From Cranoglanis bouderius (taxonomy: Eukaryota; Chordata; Actinopteri; Siluriformes; Cranoglanididae): a stretch of DNA of 64,000 nt. The DNA lies in contig CM042540.1 of NCBI GenBank assembly GCA_023630585.1, positions 8,977,074 through 9,041,073 on the forward strand, in the 5' to 3' direction. The notes below the pieces were generated by a model that saw nothing but the letters and a program-made list of their open reading frames with translations, had not been told where the DNA came from and searched no databases. Below, piece after piece: positions 10,296 to 22,262 of the stretch (position 1 is the stretch's first letter; the number at the start of each line of letters is the position of its first letter). Both the position numbers and the translations under genes were made by a program.

Positions 10296-11145
10296 TTAGA
10301 AGTCTGAATATTGAAGTTTGGGTCTATACTGATTTTCTATTTCTATATCATGATCATCTATAATTGACATCTGGTCAGACTCCTGCTCAGATGTATAAGA
10401 CGACTTTGATGTGAGTAGTGTGAACTGAGTTTTACACAAGAACCATCCACTTTTATTTTTAACAGCCGGCATAACTCACACATTATGTTGCTTGCACATT
10501 ATGTTAATTGCTTACATAATTACATGCATGATCACTGTAAATGTTCAAATAAGGTCTCTCAATCCATTGATATTTTTCCTTGTATGCTCGCTTAGAACTT
10601 CTACTAATTATGAATGTTTAACTGATACATGAACATAACCTGCTGCTGTAAGGCTATAGGCTGTAATAATGCTCATATCCTGTTTAGATTAAGAGCCTGC
10701 ATAATATAGCAGCATAACTAGAACGAAGTGTAAATAAATGGCTTGGTGCTTGGCTTGTCCTGCGATAAAAGCCATACTGATTAAAATGGCAGCATACTGG
10801 AAATCTTAGTGTATCTGGTATAAAACACTGTATAAGCAAAGAGAAATGATTAGGCTAATTTACTTACAGCTTTTTTGCTTATATTGTATTTCATATTGGT
10901 CAAGAAGAATGCAGGAAGTGCAAAAAAAATGTAATTACGCTTCAGTGAGCACCCAGATGTTGTAATTTCAGAGACAATGAAAGTGCATGCATGCATTTAT
11001 ATTATTATTATTATTTTCCCAAATGCTTTTATTAGCTTCAACCATCTACATCATAATGATGCATACTGATTCATACCCCTGAGGGAACGGTATGAAAAAA
11101 ATCATGGTATGCAGAACCCAGTGTGAGGGTTTTTTGTCTTATATA
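10296..11145. other. Unassigned AT-rich sequence
   Basis: No gene or recognised repeat. A short (ATT)n lies near 11001-11015. Confidence 0.5.
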
Positions 11146-11250
11146 CAGTACTTTGCAAAAGTTTTAGGCAGTTGTGAAAAAAATGCTCTAAAGTAAGAAT
11201 GCTTTCAAAAATAGACATGTTAATAGTTTATATTCACATTTAACAAAATA
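11146..11250 (+). mobile_element. Tc1-like terminal repeat fragment (CAGTACTTTGCAAA type)
   Basis: Follows TA at 11144-11145 and reads CAGTACTTTGCAAAAGTTTT, then 'AGGCAGTTGTGAAAAAAATGCT', a terminal inverted repeat seen in fish Tc1 elements. Same type as 3338. No partner end or transposase is nearby. Confidence 0.6.
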
Positions 11251-11902
11251 TATAAATGTATATACACTCAACTCAAATCTACTTAAAAGTATACTCTCAA
11301 ATACACGTTAGAAGGTACATAAGACTGCAGTGGCAGTAGTTTTCATCTGATTATCTGTGCTCTTTAAAAAAAATTAAGCCACAAATTATGCAGAAATTAA
11401 GCATGTAGAAATACTGATGCTGTTATCAACACTAGTATAGTATAAAGCATAGCATGTTAATGATATAATTATTGCGTTTTGTTATCACAACATACCAGCA
11501 TATTACTAGTGTCAAAGCAAATCCATAAATTTTTTGGCACTCTCCGTTGAAAATCTTACACTGTAGACAGAATAACAGAGAAATGACTCCTTTAATTTTA
11601 TTTTCACATTTAGCCCTAGGTCACTGAAATTGGAGCAATTATCTGGTCTTCCAGGCTGCAGCCCGGAGCTCTGAGTTTGACATTTAGACATCCTCTGCAA
11701 ACCATTTAATCTGCTTCTTTTATAGCAGTGACAGCACAAATATCCTGGTGTCTTTTTGCCTCTCTCATTTGTGGCCTGTTCCAGCAGTAATTGCTGAAGC
11801 AACACACCACTGTCACTGAAATTGAAGAGAAACAATCAGTCAGAGGTGGGATTGAAAACGATTCCGTACATGCAGGATCAGATTCCAAGAAACAAAGCGA
11901 GT

Positions 11903-11951
<49 letters not shown>

Positions 11952-12387
11952 TGTGGAGCATTCGCCGAGCACAAAGCCATGGTGACAGGCTCCTCTCAGG
12001 CTTCGTACAGCTTCATCATCTCTCAATTCAGTCACAGAATAATGACGACATGCTGAGAGGAAGATGGATATTTGCAATATCGGTCTAAGTGCGTGTGCGT
12101 CACAACGGAGAAGCAGTGAGCTTCAGTGTTTCAAATCTTTCCAGATGAAAAGGCAAATGATGACAGGGATGAATGTAGTTGGAATAATAAAAATCACATC
12201 CCCAGACTGGGACTGCCCACCTAATAGAAGCATAATCATAATTCTGAGTTTTGTCTCATCTCATTTGCCGCTCTATTTAAAAAGAAAGCCTCACTAATGC
12301 TATCTAATGTTTCATTTCATGCAGGAAGCCTGAGAGAAGCATGGCAGCAATTGCATCATGTCGTCATAATTATGGGTTGCAAACGAG
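11251..12387. other. Mostly unassigned, with a (GT)n(GA)n microsatellite
   Basis: A compound (GT)13(GA)9 tract spans about 11908-11952. The surrounding 11560-12110 is of mixed composition and could be conserved non-coding DNA, which I cannot test. The open frames here come from the repeat or are short and unrecognised. Confidence 0.5.
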
Positions 12388-12898
12388 TTGAGAGTTCACT
12401 TAAGAATTGAGAGTCAAGTTATGAGTAGAGTGGAGTTGGGAGTCGAGTTTGGGAGTTGACTTAGGAGTTGAATTGAGAGTCAAGATGAGAATTGTCTTAA
12501 GAATAGAGAGACAGATTGTGAGCTGAGAGTGAAGGTGAGAGTTAGGAGTCAAGTTTAGAGTTGAGATGAGAATCGAGTTAAGAGTTGAATCGAGAGTTAA
12601 AAGTCGACTAAAGGGGTGACTTTAGAGTCGAGTTGAGAGTAGAGCTGAGTCACGTTGAGAGTCAAGTTCAGAGTTAAAAGCCAAGTTGAGAGTCGGGTTG
12701 AGTCAAGTTGCGATTTGAGTTGAGAGTTAAGAGTCAAATTGAGGGGTGAGTTGAGAGTTGAGTCAAGAGTCGAGTTGAGCGTTGAGAGTAAAGTTGAACG
12801 TTGAGTTGAGAGTCAAGTTGAGTCAAGATAAGAGTCAAGTTGAGAGTCTAGTTAAGAGTTGAGTGAAGTGTAAAGTTGAGAGTAAAGTTAAGAGTCGT
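12388..12898 (+). repeat. GAGAGT/CAAGTT hexamer minisatellite, cluster 1
   Basis: About 510 bp built from the words GAGAGT, CAAGTT and GAGTTG in variable order. The basic unit is about 12 bp with frequent single-base changes and 1-3 bp phase slips, and the plus strand is very poor in C. The complement reads as repeating Thr-Leu-Asn-Ser-like codons, which is a by-product. Clusters 2 and 3 are at 15236 and 17102. Confidence 0.9.
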
Positions 12899-12899
12899 G

Positions 12900-13306
12900 C
12901 ATGGGTCTGCTGTGTTCTCTGAGTGACATACTGCTGACATACACCTTAATGATCTAAAGAACACTTTGAACAATTGCTGAAGAACCCCTTTTTGAAGAGT
13001 ACACTTAAACTGAAGAGGACATTTGGCTTGGGACACAACTGAAATGGCCTGAAACACTAGATTAGTGTTAGTTTGTTATTGGTATCATATTCACTTGTGA
13101 ACATGTACGTGAACACAGGATAGAATTCATCTTAAAGAACACTGCATACACACCTCTTATGTTCCCATAACTAAGCAAACGAAGTCTGATGAGAGTTAAC
13201 TTGGTTACTGAATCTGATCAGTATCACAGAGCTTTGACATCAAAAAAGAGGAGAAATAGGAGGGAGTGTATGCTCTCCTTCATGAGAAGGCTAATTCCAT
13301 CATGGT
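12900..13306. other. Unassigned sequence between minisatellite and solo LTR
   Basis: No recognised gene or repeat. Confidence 0.45.
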
Positions 13307-14325
13307 GTAGCTGTTAGGTTTCCTCTCCTCAAGCTCTCGCTACGCTGCAAAGAGTAGCGAGTGGCATACTTCCGCATTCCACTGCGCGCATTCCAGCGCT
13401 ATTCAAAAACTCTCCGATGGACGTTTCATGCATGAACTCATGTTTTGTTTACCTCTGCCATGTGTTCCCATGTTTTTGTTCATGTCATGTCTCCGCCTCC
13501 TGTGTTTCCCCATGTGCGTTTATGTTTTCGTTCGTGTCATGTCTCCGCCTCCTCATTTCTCATTTGTTCATGTTTATTGATGTCAGGTGTTATGGATTTG
13601 GGCATGTGATTGATATGTCTTTAAATACGCCGCTCCGTGTCCGCTTCGGGCTGGAGTATTAGTTTAGATTAGATGTGTTTAACCTTGCGCGTTTATCCCT
13701 TAGCTCTTAGTTTGTGGTTTCCAGACCACCTTTCTAGCCTCGTGTATTTATCCCTTAGCTCGTAGTTCGTGGTTTACAGACCACGTTTCTAGCCTTGCGT
13801 GTTTATCCCTTATCTCTTTGTTCGTGGTTTCCAGACCACATTTCCAGACCACCTTTCTAGCCTCGCGTATTTATCCCTTAGCTCTTAGTTCGTGGTTTCC
13901 AGACCACCTTTCTAGCCTCGCGTATTTATCCCTTAGCTCTTAGTTCGTGGTTTCCAGACCACCTTTCTAGCCTTGCATGTTTATCCCTTAGCTCTTTGTT
14001 CGTGGTTTCCAGACCACCTTTCCAGCCTCACGTATTTGTCCCTTCACTCGTGATTCGTGGTTCCCAGACCACCTCGATGCCTCGCGTATGATTCCCTGTA
14101 TTTTTTGAATAACTGCCTTTTTGTGGATTACTGTTTCCTTTTTGGATTACTGCCGCTTTGGCCAAGTAAAGTGTCATTTTGGATTGCTGTTGCCTTTTGT
14201 TTATGGATTTATGTTCGATGGTGTTGTTTATGTTCGTTTATTTTTTGAACTGTGCCTAATAAACTGACCACTTTCCCCTGCAAGTGCATCCTGCTTCCTT
14301 CTACCCCACGTGTCGTAACAGTAGC
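13307..14325 (+). mobile_element. Solo LTR with 5-bp target duplication
   Basis: The LTR spans 13312-14320 (1009 bp). It starts TGTTAGG and ends CGTAACA, so its tips are the inverted pair TGTTA/TAACA. It is flanked by the direct repeat GTAGC at 13307-13311 and 14321-14325. Within it are a TTTAAATA promoter-like box near 13620, a 55-bp tandem array (13692-14085) and an AATAAA signal near 14258. No internal retroelement sequence remains, so recombination between two LTRs is the likely origin. The family cannot be fixed without gag-pol. A 5-bp duplication fits Gypsy, BEL or Copia. Confidence 0.85.
13692..14085 (+). repeat. 55-bp tandem repeat, seven units, inside the solo LTR
   Basis: TTTATCCCTTAGCTC-type unit starts lie at 13692, 13747, 13802, 13870, 13925, 13980 and 14035. 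The period is 55 bp, except one 68-bp unit that carries an extra 13-bp duplication (CCAGACCACATTT). Each unit holds the stem-loop GTGGTTTCCAGACCAC. The array lies downstream of the promoter-like box and upstream of the AATAAA, so it would be in R or at the start of the transcribed part of the LTR. Confidence 0.92.
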
Positions 14326-15235
14326 TAGGAGTGTGTATAGTTTATGTGAGGTTTATCTGCCATCTGCCATTAAACTCTACATCTTGTCTTTGTTTATTTG
14401 GGCAATGTCAATAATATCAGGCTGCTTGTAGCTTTAATCTTTTGTTTTTGTGGCTAATGAACATTAGATGATCTTTTACAGCACTTTTCTACTGCACATT
14501 CAAAAACAAGAAGTGGCCCAAACAGAGCTTGGAGGTCAAGCTCTAGTTAATTTACCACCAAATTATTAACTATGGTAACACCTGGAAAACAGCTAGAAAA
14601 TTCCTTAGCTGCAGGTGAATGTGATGCCTGCTTTTTTGCCAACTTTTCCACTTTTATCCCTCTAGATTTAACGAAACCACCACTTCAATTTTAAGTTTTC
14701 TGTTTTATAAAAATTCCCCCCTGAGTTCTGTCATGCCCTGCTGTTTTGTGGAATTGAGCCAGGTTTGTTTGTCTGTCTTGTTTCTTTATTTGGATGCCCA
14801 TCATCTTGCCTGTGTGTTTGCTGGCCAGCTATAGTTAGGACTGCAGGGAGAGAATTCACGTATTCTCTATCCATGATTGCTTTCAGTGTTTTATTGGGAT
14901 GGGGTACAGGGAATAGGTACACAGCAGGAGCACACACCTAATATGCCATGTTGTATTTGGCTTATAATAACAAATGCAAAAAAAACTGAAAAAGAAATAT
15001 AGTGCTCCCTCTAACAGGTTGAGGGGTGATGAAATTATATTAAAAAAGAGGAAGAAACAGTCTTGGTGACAACAGTAAAAGCACTTGCATCATCATATCA
15101 TCATTATGGCTTACAGCGATGATACTGTTAAGTTCAACATGAAAAAGTGCTTGGATTATCATTGTTCCTTAGTTTTGCAGTGAATAGCAAATTCCTAACA
15201 ACCATGTGATTGATGTGGTAAAGTGCTGAATTGTG
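14326..15235. other. Unassigned sequence
   Basis: AT-rich. No recognised gene, RNA or repeat. Confidence 0.5.
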
Positions 15236-15785
15236 TTGAGGGTAGATGTGACAGTTGAGTTGTGAGTCATTGTGAGATTTAAGTTGAGAGTTGGTTTTAA
15301 AGTAAAGAATTGAGTTGAGAATTGAATTGAGAGTTGAGTCAAGTATTGAGGCGAGAGTAGGGTTGATTTTAGAGTTGGGTTGAAAGGATAGGTGAAAGTC
15401 GAGTTTGGAGTCGAGTTGAGCATCGAGTTTGGAGCCGAGTTGAGAGTCAAATTTAGAATAAAGTTTGAAGTTGAAAGTCCAATTTAGAGTCAAGAGTCAG
15501 ACTAAGAGTTGAGTTAAGAGTAGAGTTCAGAGTTAAAAGTGAAGTTGAGAGTCAAGAGTTAAGTTTAGAGTCGAGAGTTGAGTGTAGAGTTTAGAGTTGA
15601 GTTTAGAGTCATGTTTAGAGGGAAGAATCAAACTGAGAGTTAATATGAGTCAAGTTGGGAGTCAAGCTCAGAGTCAAGATTAGAGTCGAGTTAAGAGGGT
15701 TAAAAGTTGAGTTTAATTTTAGTCAAATTTACAGTCAAATTTAGAGCTGAGAGTTGAGCTGAGAGTAGAACTGAGAGTCAACTCA
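15236..15785 (+). repeat. GAGAGT/CAAGTT hexamer minisatellite, cluster 2
   Basis: Same word set as cluster 1 but richer in TTTAGAGT variants. A polyA-rich stretch follows at 15822-15869. The long minus-strand open frames here (Leu-Asn-Ser-Thr repeats) are products of the repeat. Confidence 0.9.
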
Positions 15786-16463
15786 CTGGCCATTTGGTCA
15801 ACAAGCTGCAAAAAATTCCCCGATAAAAAAAAAAAAAAATAAAAATTAAAAAAAAAAAAAAAAAAAAAAGTCTCAATATTGACTTTTTTATGTTGTTAAA
15901 AATAATGGAAACAGAAGGATAAGATGTGCACAGAATAAAACTCAATGTTTATTTTTTAATCTATTCAGTTTATTTTGTAGAAAATGAAACTACTTCTGTT
16001 TATTTGCCAGAAAAAAAGTCCTACTTTTTACTTTGTTTCATGGGGGGTTGTGTTTGCCACTGTAAAAAGACGTGTGAACCATCCATCCATGCATCCATTG
16101 CTCCATCTTGCTATCCAACGATCAACTTAGAAGTGAAACCAGTCACTCAAAGTGCCATTAACTACTCTAAGAGCAAAGCAGACCACTTTTAATGTCACTG
16201 TCCGTGAACTGATAAATTTCTGTGTGCTGCAACAATAATTGAAATCTGCTCCGAACAATCTTGGTTAATCACATTCAAAGTACAATCAGAGTATTGTACT
16301 AACTGTGCACTCCCCTTGCAGCCTTTATTTGAATGACAGAGACACACACGAGAAACCATTACACCGCTCAGATGAGCAATGAGCATGTCAAAGAGGATGC
16401 CATACTCTCTGCAGTAGCCTGGATGTCGATACTTCATTTCCATGTGCGGTGAGAGAGAAAGAG

Positions 16464-16546
<83 letters not shown>

Positions 16547-17101
16547 ACCCACGACCTAATGCTGATTGTTTCAGTGTCCAATTGGCTCTGCTCAAGTGAC
16601 TCATATCATTGCACTCCTTTATATGAAGTGATTTGGAGTTATCCTCCATTCTATAAGCTTTTCAATTCTAGCTTTTCCCCCTTGTAGAGTAACTGAGTCA
16701 TAGCAAAAATTAGACAGTAAAAGAAAGACAGAGAACATTAAACAGAGGTGGAGTGTAGTACATAAAAACTTTGAATACAAAAAAGCACCCACTGAAACAT
16801 CAAATATTCAGCCAAGCTGTAATGTGCTTTTGTGTGGTCCAAAAAAATTAATATACACTTGAGAGAGCTGATGTTTTACCATGAGGCTGTGTAATGATGA
16901 AACCACATGGATTTCTCTGCAAATCAATCTCATATTCATACCACCTTATTTTAACCGCTTTCCACAAGGATCAATCGAATTTAATTTTCAGCTTGAGGCT
17001 GAAAATTTCAATGGCATAAATAGCAGTGAATTCATAGGGATGAAGTGCAAGACACACAGTAGATGGAAAAAGAGAAAAGGCAGAAAAAGTTTGTTATAAG
17101 T
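15786..17101. other. Unassigned sequence with a long (GA)n tract
   Basis: Contains the A-rich block at 15822-15869 and a (GA)n microsatellite at about 16452-16545. No gene recognised. Confidence 0.5.
16452..16545 (+). repeat. (GA)n microsatellite
   Basis: About 46 GA units with two interruptions at the 5' side (AAAGAGAGCGAG). Confidence 0.97.
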
Positions 17102-17540
17102 CTGAGCAAAGTCAAGATTTGAGTTTAGTCAAGATAAGTTTAGAGTTGAGAGCTGGGTTTAGGGTCATAAGTTGAGTTTAGTTTAGAGTTGCGTTTGAGA
17201 GTTAAAAGTCAAGTAGAGAGTCAAGAGTTGAGTTTAGACTCGTGTTTATTGTCCTATTTAGAATAGAGAGTTGAACTGAGAGTTGAATTGGGAGTTGAGT
17301 TGAGAGTCAAATTCAGAGTCGAGTTGATAGTCAAGTTCAGAGTTGAGAGTTTAGTTTAGAGTCAAGAGCTGAGTCAATAGTCCAGTTTAGAATCAACATT
17401 AGTGTCACGATTAGAGTCAAGTCAAGAGTCAAATGTCAAGTCACGTTTATTGGTCAGTTGAGTAGAGTTGAGATTCAAGTTTTAAGTCAAAAGTCAGGTC
17501 AAGAGCCGTGTTGAGAGTCAAGTTTAGAGTCAGGCATGAG
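17102..17540 (+). repeat. GAGAGT/CAAGTT hexamer minisatellite, cluster 3
   Basis: Same family as clusters 1 and 2, more diverged, with longer spacers between recognisable GAGAGTCAAGTT units. Confidence 0.87.
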
Positions 17541-19413
17541 ACACACAGTGGCACAAAGTTTATCATTAAGCCTGAATAAGAAACAGAGAAAAGACAGAAC
17601 AAGCTCATTATAATTCTCAGCGAGGAATTCTGGCTGCATTCAACACCTGACATTATGCAAGGAAGCTTGAGCCAGTTATAATCACTCTCATTAGAGACGT
17701 CTCTGGGCCTGTAGACAACTCTAGATAATGAGTCTAATAACCTCCTAGTTTACATCAACAACACACAACCTGAAGGAGAATGTTGCATTTCAAAATCTCA
17801 TCTCATCATCTGTATGCAGCTTCAAGGACTTGAATCGAGTTACCATAATATTTGCCATGTAGATAAAAAAAAGCCCAGGGCTTTTAGCTGCCAAGAATTT
17901 ATGAGCACCAGCAGCCACTGGATCGATGCAGGAAAGAAGTAACGGTGTCTCTGAAACTGTCTCTTTTCGGAAAAAGCCATTTTTAGGGCATGTTTGATAA
18001 ACAGTAAGAAGAAAGTAGGATGAGGAGAAAGAGGATCCGTTCGCAATGGGCTTTCTTCCCTCTCTCTTGCTGTGTTAGGCCAGGACTCAAGCAAGCGCCT
18101 CTGTCAACTTCTTCAAATGTGCCAAGATGAAGAAGTATATTCAGCTAAAACATGTTTGCCTGGATCGTGGTTCTTCACGTTAGTGCGTAAACAGATGGCT
18201 TCTTTCAGTACTGCGTCTGGCTGGAAGGAACTGGAGAGATCTGGAATATTTTGGTGCAGAGCCAGATAAGGTATCCGAGAATAACAGCACACACAGTTCT
18301 TAATTACAGCTACAGTCTTAATAAGGTTTAAAATCAAGAGATAACAATCAGCATTATCCCAACAACTGCTAAAATCTGCTGTTGGAGAATGGCTTAGGTT
18401 TTAGTTTCTAGCTGCAGGATACATCTTCTCTTAAACTAAATTACTCTGTTGGTGAGGTTTCACCTTTCTGGTCTCAGTCCAGGTTTAATCTGTGTCTTGA
18501 AAAAAAAAAGCTCTTATTTTGTGTCTTGGCCTGAGGCTGTTTTTATTTTTTTCATAAGATTCATAGTTATGGCCCTATCCCAAAGATAAATTTAGCCATG
18601 ATGTAAAGAGACATCTGTAAAATAAACACAGGGAAATGAGTGTATTATAATATGTATAATATGAGTATTATGGGGAACAGAGGGATGCAGGGTGTACACT
18701 CTGCAGAAAAAAAAAATCACACAATGCCTATGCTAAATGGTCTAGATTTTCATTTTCAATCAATTTATCCCAATTTAGTCATAACCAATTTCCACCCACT
18801 AACTAATTCTTCCCTATCTTTAAACAGCTACCAATCTGGCAGGGTGAAGGCTCACATATGTCTGACTACATAGTCCAGAGAAAGCACATTTCTGATGTTC
18901 ACGCAACAATACTGGACAGAAAAATCCACTCAGACTAGACACCTGCGATTGGATAGTGTCACTCTAATAAACAGAAGATTGATCAGAGGAATGCCATTCT
19001 TCCCACCCAGAGATCAGGGAGGTGTCATTGGTGTGATGGGGCAAATGCTTAAACTTGGACACCACCTATGTAGATAGTTTAAAATTAGAAAAAGAATAAT
19101 GCTAATAATCAAGGTTTTCTTTTGTTTTTACATGTGGTTTAGTTTGTGTATTACAATATGATACAGTTGTAAAATGTAATGCAAAACCCAATACCAAGTT
19201 TAGCCAGTTTGCAATTTGCCAACTGGACATCTGAGAAAATTATTGCAACACTGTAGCAACTATAGCAAAACTTGAGAAGCAGCAGCAGCAACATGTACAG
19301 TATCTTTTTTTTTACATATCCAACTCCATTTTACACAATCTGGCTTCTCCACTGTCTAAAACAACAACAACAACAACAACTTGCGAGCAAAATCTTGAGC
19401 TGGGTACGATAGT
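17541..19413. other. Unassigned sequence
   Basis: No named repeat. The stretches 17640-17720 and 17840-18270 are less AT-rich and could be conserved non-coding DNA. A (CAA)n run lies at 19361-19380. Confidence 0.45.
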
Positions 19414-19414
19414 A

Positions 19415-19768
19415 CAGTATATGGCTTAAAGTATGTGAACACCTGACCATCACACCTATATGTGTTCCTTCCCCAAACTGTTGCCAAAAAGTTGGAAGCA
19501 CTCTTCTAGATTTTCGTTGTATGCTGTAGCATTTCCTTTTTCCTTTCACTGCAACTAAGGGGCCCAAACCTGTTCCAGCATAACAATGCCCTTGTGCACA
19601 AAGTAAGGTCCATAAAGACATGGTTTTCCATGTTGAAGTGGAAGAACTTGGGTGGCCTAAGGAGTGGAAGCTGTTATAACAGTAAAGGGGAAACAAACCC
19701 ATGCCCATCGTTTTGGAATGGGATATTCATTTTGGAATGGGATGTTCAATGGTCAGGTGTCTATAGTG
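19415..19768 (+). mobile_element. Non-autonomous Tc1/mariner element, family 7, copy B
   Basis: TA-flanked (19413-19414 and 19769-19770). The left end reads CAGTATATGGCTTAAAGTATG and the right end TCAGGTGTCTATAGTG. It shows the same internal join as copy A (GGGCCCAAACCTGTTCCAGC at about 19560). A 19-20 bp tandem duplication of TTTTGGAATGGGATATTCA lies at 19711-19748. Confidence 0.82.
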
Positions 19769-19839
19769 TAGTTCTAGCTATCATAGAAAAAAACATTTCT
19801 AAATATAAATTACTAAATACATGTGTTTTTCAGTACCTA

Positions 19840-19888
19840 CAGTTCCCTCCACTAATATCGGCACCCTTGGTAAATATGACCAAAAATA
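19840..19888 (+). mobile_element. Tc1-like terminal fragment (CAGTTCCCTCCACTAATAT)
   Basis: Begins after TA at 19838-19839 and matches a fish Tc1 terminus ('...CGGCACCCTTGGTAAATATGA'). It is cut after about 49 bp by SINE sequence. Confidence 0.55.
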
Positions 19889-19889
19889 T

Positions 19890-20063
19890 GCCACAGCGGA
19901 TCACCCGTCCGCATATTTTGATTCTGGCAAGTTCTATGACAGATTCCTTTCCTGACGCAGCCCTCCCCATTTTCCGGACTTGGGACCAGCACTGAGAGTG
20001 CACTGGCTCAAGCAACCCGCCTGACCGAGAATCGAACCCGGGCCACAGTGATCTACAATCACT
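19890..20063 (-). mobile_element. tRNA-Glu-derived SINE, fragment
   Basis: On the minus strand it contains the B-box GGTTCGATTCTC next to GTGGCCC, then a body matching the SINE at 63386-63623 ('GGGGAGGGCTGCGTCAGGA' and 'TGATCCGCTGTGGC'). The tRNA head is eroded at its 5' side. Confidence 0.75.
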
Positions 20064-20231
20064 AATGAGTTGACTGTAAATGTATGAGAATACCTACAAA
20101 TATTTAAAAAAATATATACATTCAGCAAGACCCAAGAACTAACAATATACCAAGTTAAAAGTACTGTATGTTTTTAATCTGGATTTCAAAGTAGTTATTG
20201 AGTAGGTATCTGAGTAAGTGCTCAGAATGTC

Positions 20232-20470
20232 AGAATGGGTTATATTACTTCAGGAGATCAGTGAGAGACGCCAGACTGGAACTAATGCAGAACTTAATGG
20301 GCAGCCAGTGTGAATAAGACTGGGGTAATGTGTTCTGACTTTCTTTTTTCTGTTTAGGACATAGGCTGCTGCATAATTCCTTAAAGCTTGCTTAAAGATG
20401 CAGCAGAGCAGACAGCCAAAACCATGTTACAATAGTCTAATATAATCCAATCTAGAAGTATTCATGACTG
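20232..20470 (-). repeat. Degenerate LINE-associated repeat, tentative
   Basis: Words such as 'GGGCAGCCAGTGTGAATAA', 'GGCTGCTGCATAATTCC' and 'ATGTTACAATAGTCTAA' resemble a repeat common in fish genomes that I associate with non-LTR elements. No open frame survives. Orientation and class are uncertain. Confidence 0.3.
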
Positions 20471-20479
20471 TGTGCTGTT

Positions 20480-21497
20480 TCAACAACCAAATGCTACCCA
20501 GAAATACCTTCTCCAGGCTTCTAAAGTCCTTATGATCACACAGTTTCATTTTTAATTAATGTGTTCCAAAGTGTCCATAATATTTTATTTTCTTGGCTTG
20601 ATTTCTATGTTGAATATGTGAGCACTGAAGACTAAAGTGAAGAAATGATAGACTTCTCAAACAGTTTTCCAATTTCTCTTGATGAAATACATTTTGCTAG
20701 CAGCTACTCCACCTAAATATTATTTTTAAATGGAAAGTGAAGCTTGGTTTTAATATAATGTCAGCATGACATGACATTCAAAGACACTCAGTGAAATTTA
20801 GCAATTTTGCAGCTTGACATTCCCACACAAGTCTAGTTTTAAAAAGAGATTGCTGAAGGCCTGTGTTGTTCTGTGGTGATGCAATTCCAATCGCAGACAC
20901 TTCCCACAGTGAATGCACACATTATGGACTGTAGACATGAAGAAAAGCATGAATCCTATTTAGGGCTGCACAATGTACGGTTGTCAATTGCCCACTGTAA
21001 TACTGATGTAGCTGGACAACAATGCATGCACGTGAGCCTTCTAACTATTGTTATTCCTGAGTTGTGATTTTCCAGAATGTGTATATGTGTTTATATGAAT
21101 CAGGATCTTTCACATAATCACAATGTAAGTAATTTCAGGGATTAGCAATTTGAATAACATTGAAATGTAATGCAGATCACAACTTGTAACTTGCATGTAT
21201 TAGTATTTTTAAAGACGTTCTTTGAATTACTTGCAATGACATGGCAAAGGAAATTTCTGGGATAAAGTCCAACATTTATCTGCTATATGTATATCTATGG
21301 GAAGTGGTAGTTAAATATGTGAAAGGTTATGAGTTCAAATCTCAGAATTGTCAAAGACCTTTTCGGCAAGCATCGGCCAAATGAATGAATGTAAACTGTA
21401 ATGCAAAAGAAAACTGAACAATACTTTGAGAAATATAAAAAAGGTCCTATTTAAACTCAGATCTTAATTATATTTTATACTGAGCAAAGGATTCAGA
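20480..21497. other. Unassigned AT-rich sequence
   Basis: A small fragment of the dispersed CCAAATGAATGAATGTAAA tail repeat lies near 21345-21400. Nothing else is recognised. Confidence 0.45.
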
Positions 21498-21499
21498 TA

Positions 21500-22262
21500 C
21501 ACTAACTGAGCCATTTATTAGGAACACTAGACTAATACTGGGTAGGGCCTCCCTTTGGTCTCAAAACAGCCTCAATTCTTTGTGGCACGGACAAAAAAAT
21601 GTTGGAAACATTACTTTGAGATTCTGGTCCATGTTGACATGATTGCATTATGCAATTCCTGTAGATTTTTCAGGTGCAGTGGCCAGGAAAGCCATTGAAG
21701 AACACTAAACTCATTGTCATGTTCATGAAACCAGTTTGAGACTTTGCTTTGTGACATGATACATTATCATGCTTGAAGTAGCCTTTAGAAGATGGGTAAA
21801 TTGTGGCCATGAAGGGATGCACATGGTCAGCAAATAGGCTGTGGCAGTCATGCGATAATTGATTGGTATTAAGGGCCCCAAAGTGTGCCAAGAAAACATT
21901 CCCCACACCATCACTCCACCTCCACCAGCCTGGACTGTTGACACAAGGCAGGTTCGAGGGTCCTTGGATTCATGCTGTTGGTGCTAAATTCTGAGCATAG
22001 CATCTGTGTGCCTCAGCAGACATCAAGATTCATCAGGCAATGCTACGTTTTTCCACTCTTCAACTGTCCAGTTTTGGTGAGCCTGTGCCCACTGCAGCCT
22101 CAGGCTTCTTGGCTGCCAGAAATGGAACCCAATGAGGTCTTCTGCCGTTGTTGCCCATCTGCCTCAAGGTCTGACATGTTGTGCATTCTGAGATGCTTTT
22201 CTGCTCACCACAACTGTACAGAGTGGTTATCTGAGTTACTGCTTTCTGTCAGCTCGAACCAT
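21500..22262 (-). mobile_element. Decayed Tc1-like transposon, family 4, copy A
   Basis: The left end CACTAACTGAGCCATTTATT follows TA at 21498-21499, and homology stops near 22262 inside the transposase. On the minus strand the recognisable pieces are 'GGGVMVWGMFSWHTLGPLIPIN' and 'HPFMATIYPSSKGYF'. The block that should hold SPDLNPIEHLWD is deleted near 21683, so the catalytic Glu is gone. The N-terminal third is absent. Confidence 0.85.

Noticed and set aside
15134..15493. Long minus-strand open frames rich in Leu-Asn-Ser-Thr
   Set aside because: They follow the GAGAGT/CAAGTT minisatellite and reflect the absence of stop words in it, not selection for protein.
16195..16687. Open frames with Ser-Leu or Arg-Glu repeats
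   Set aside because: They are translations of the (GA)n tract. The same applies to 45682-45975.
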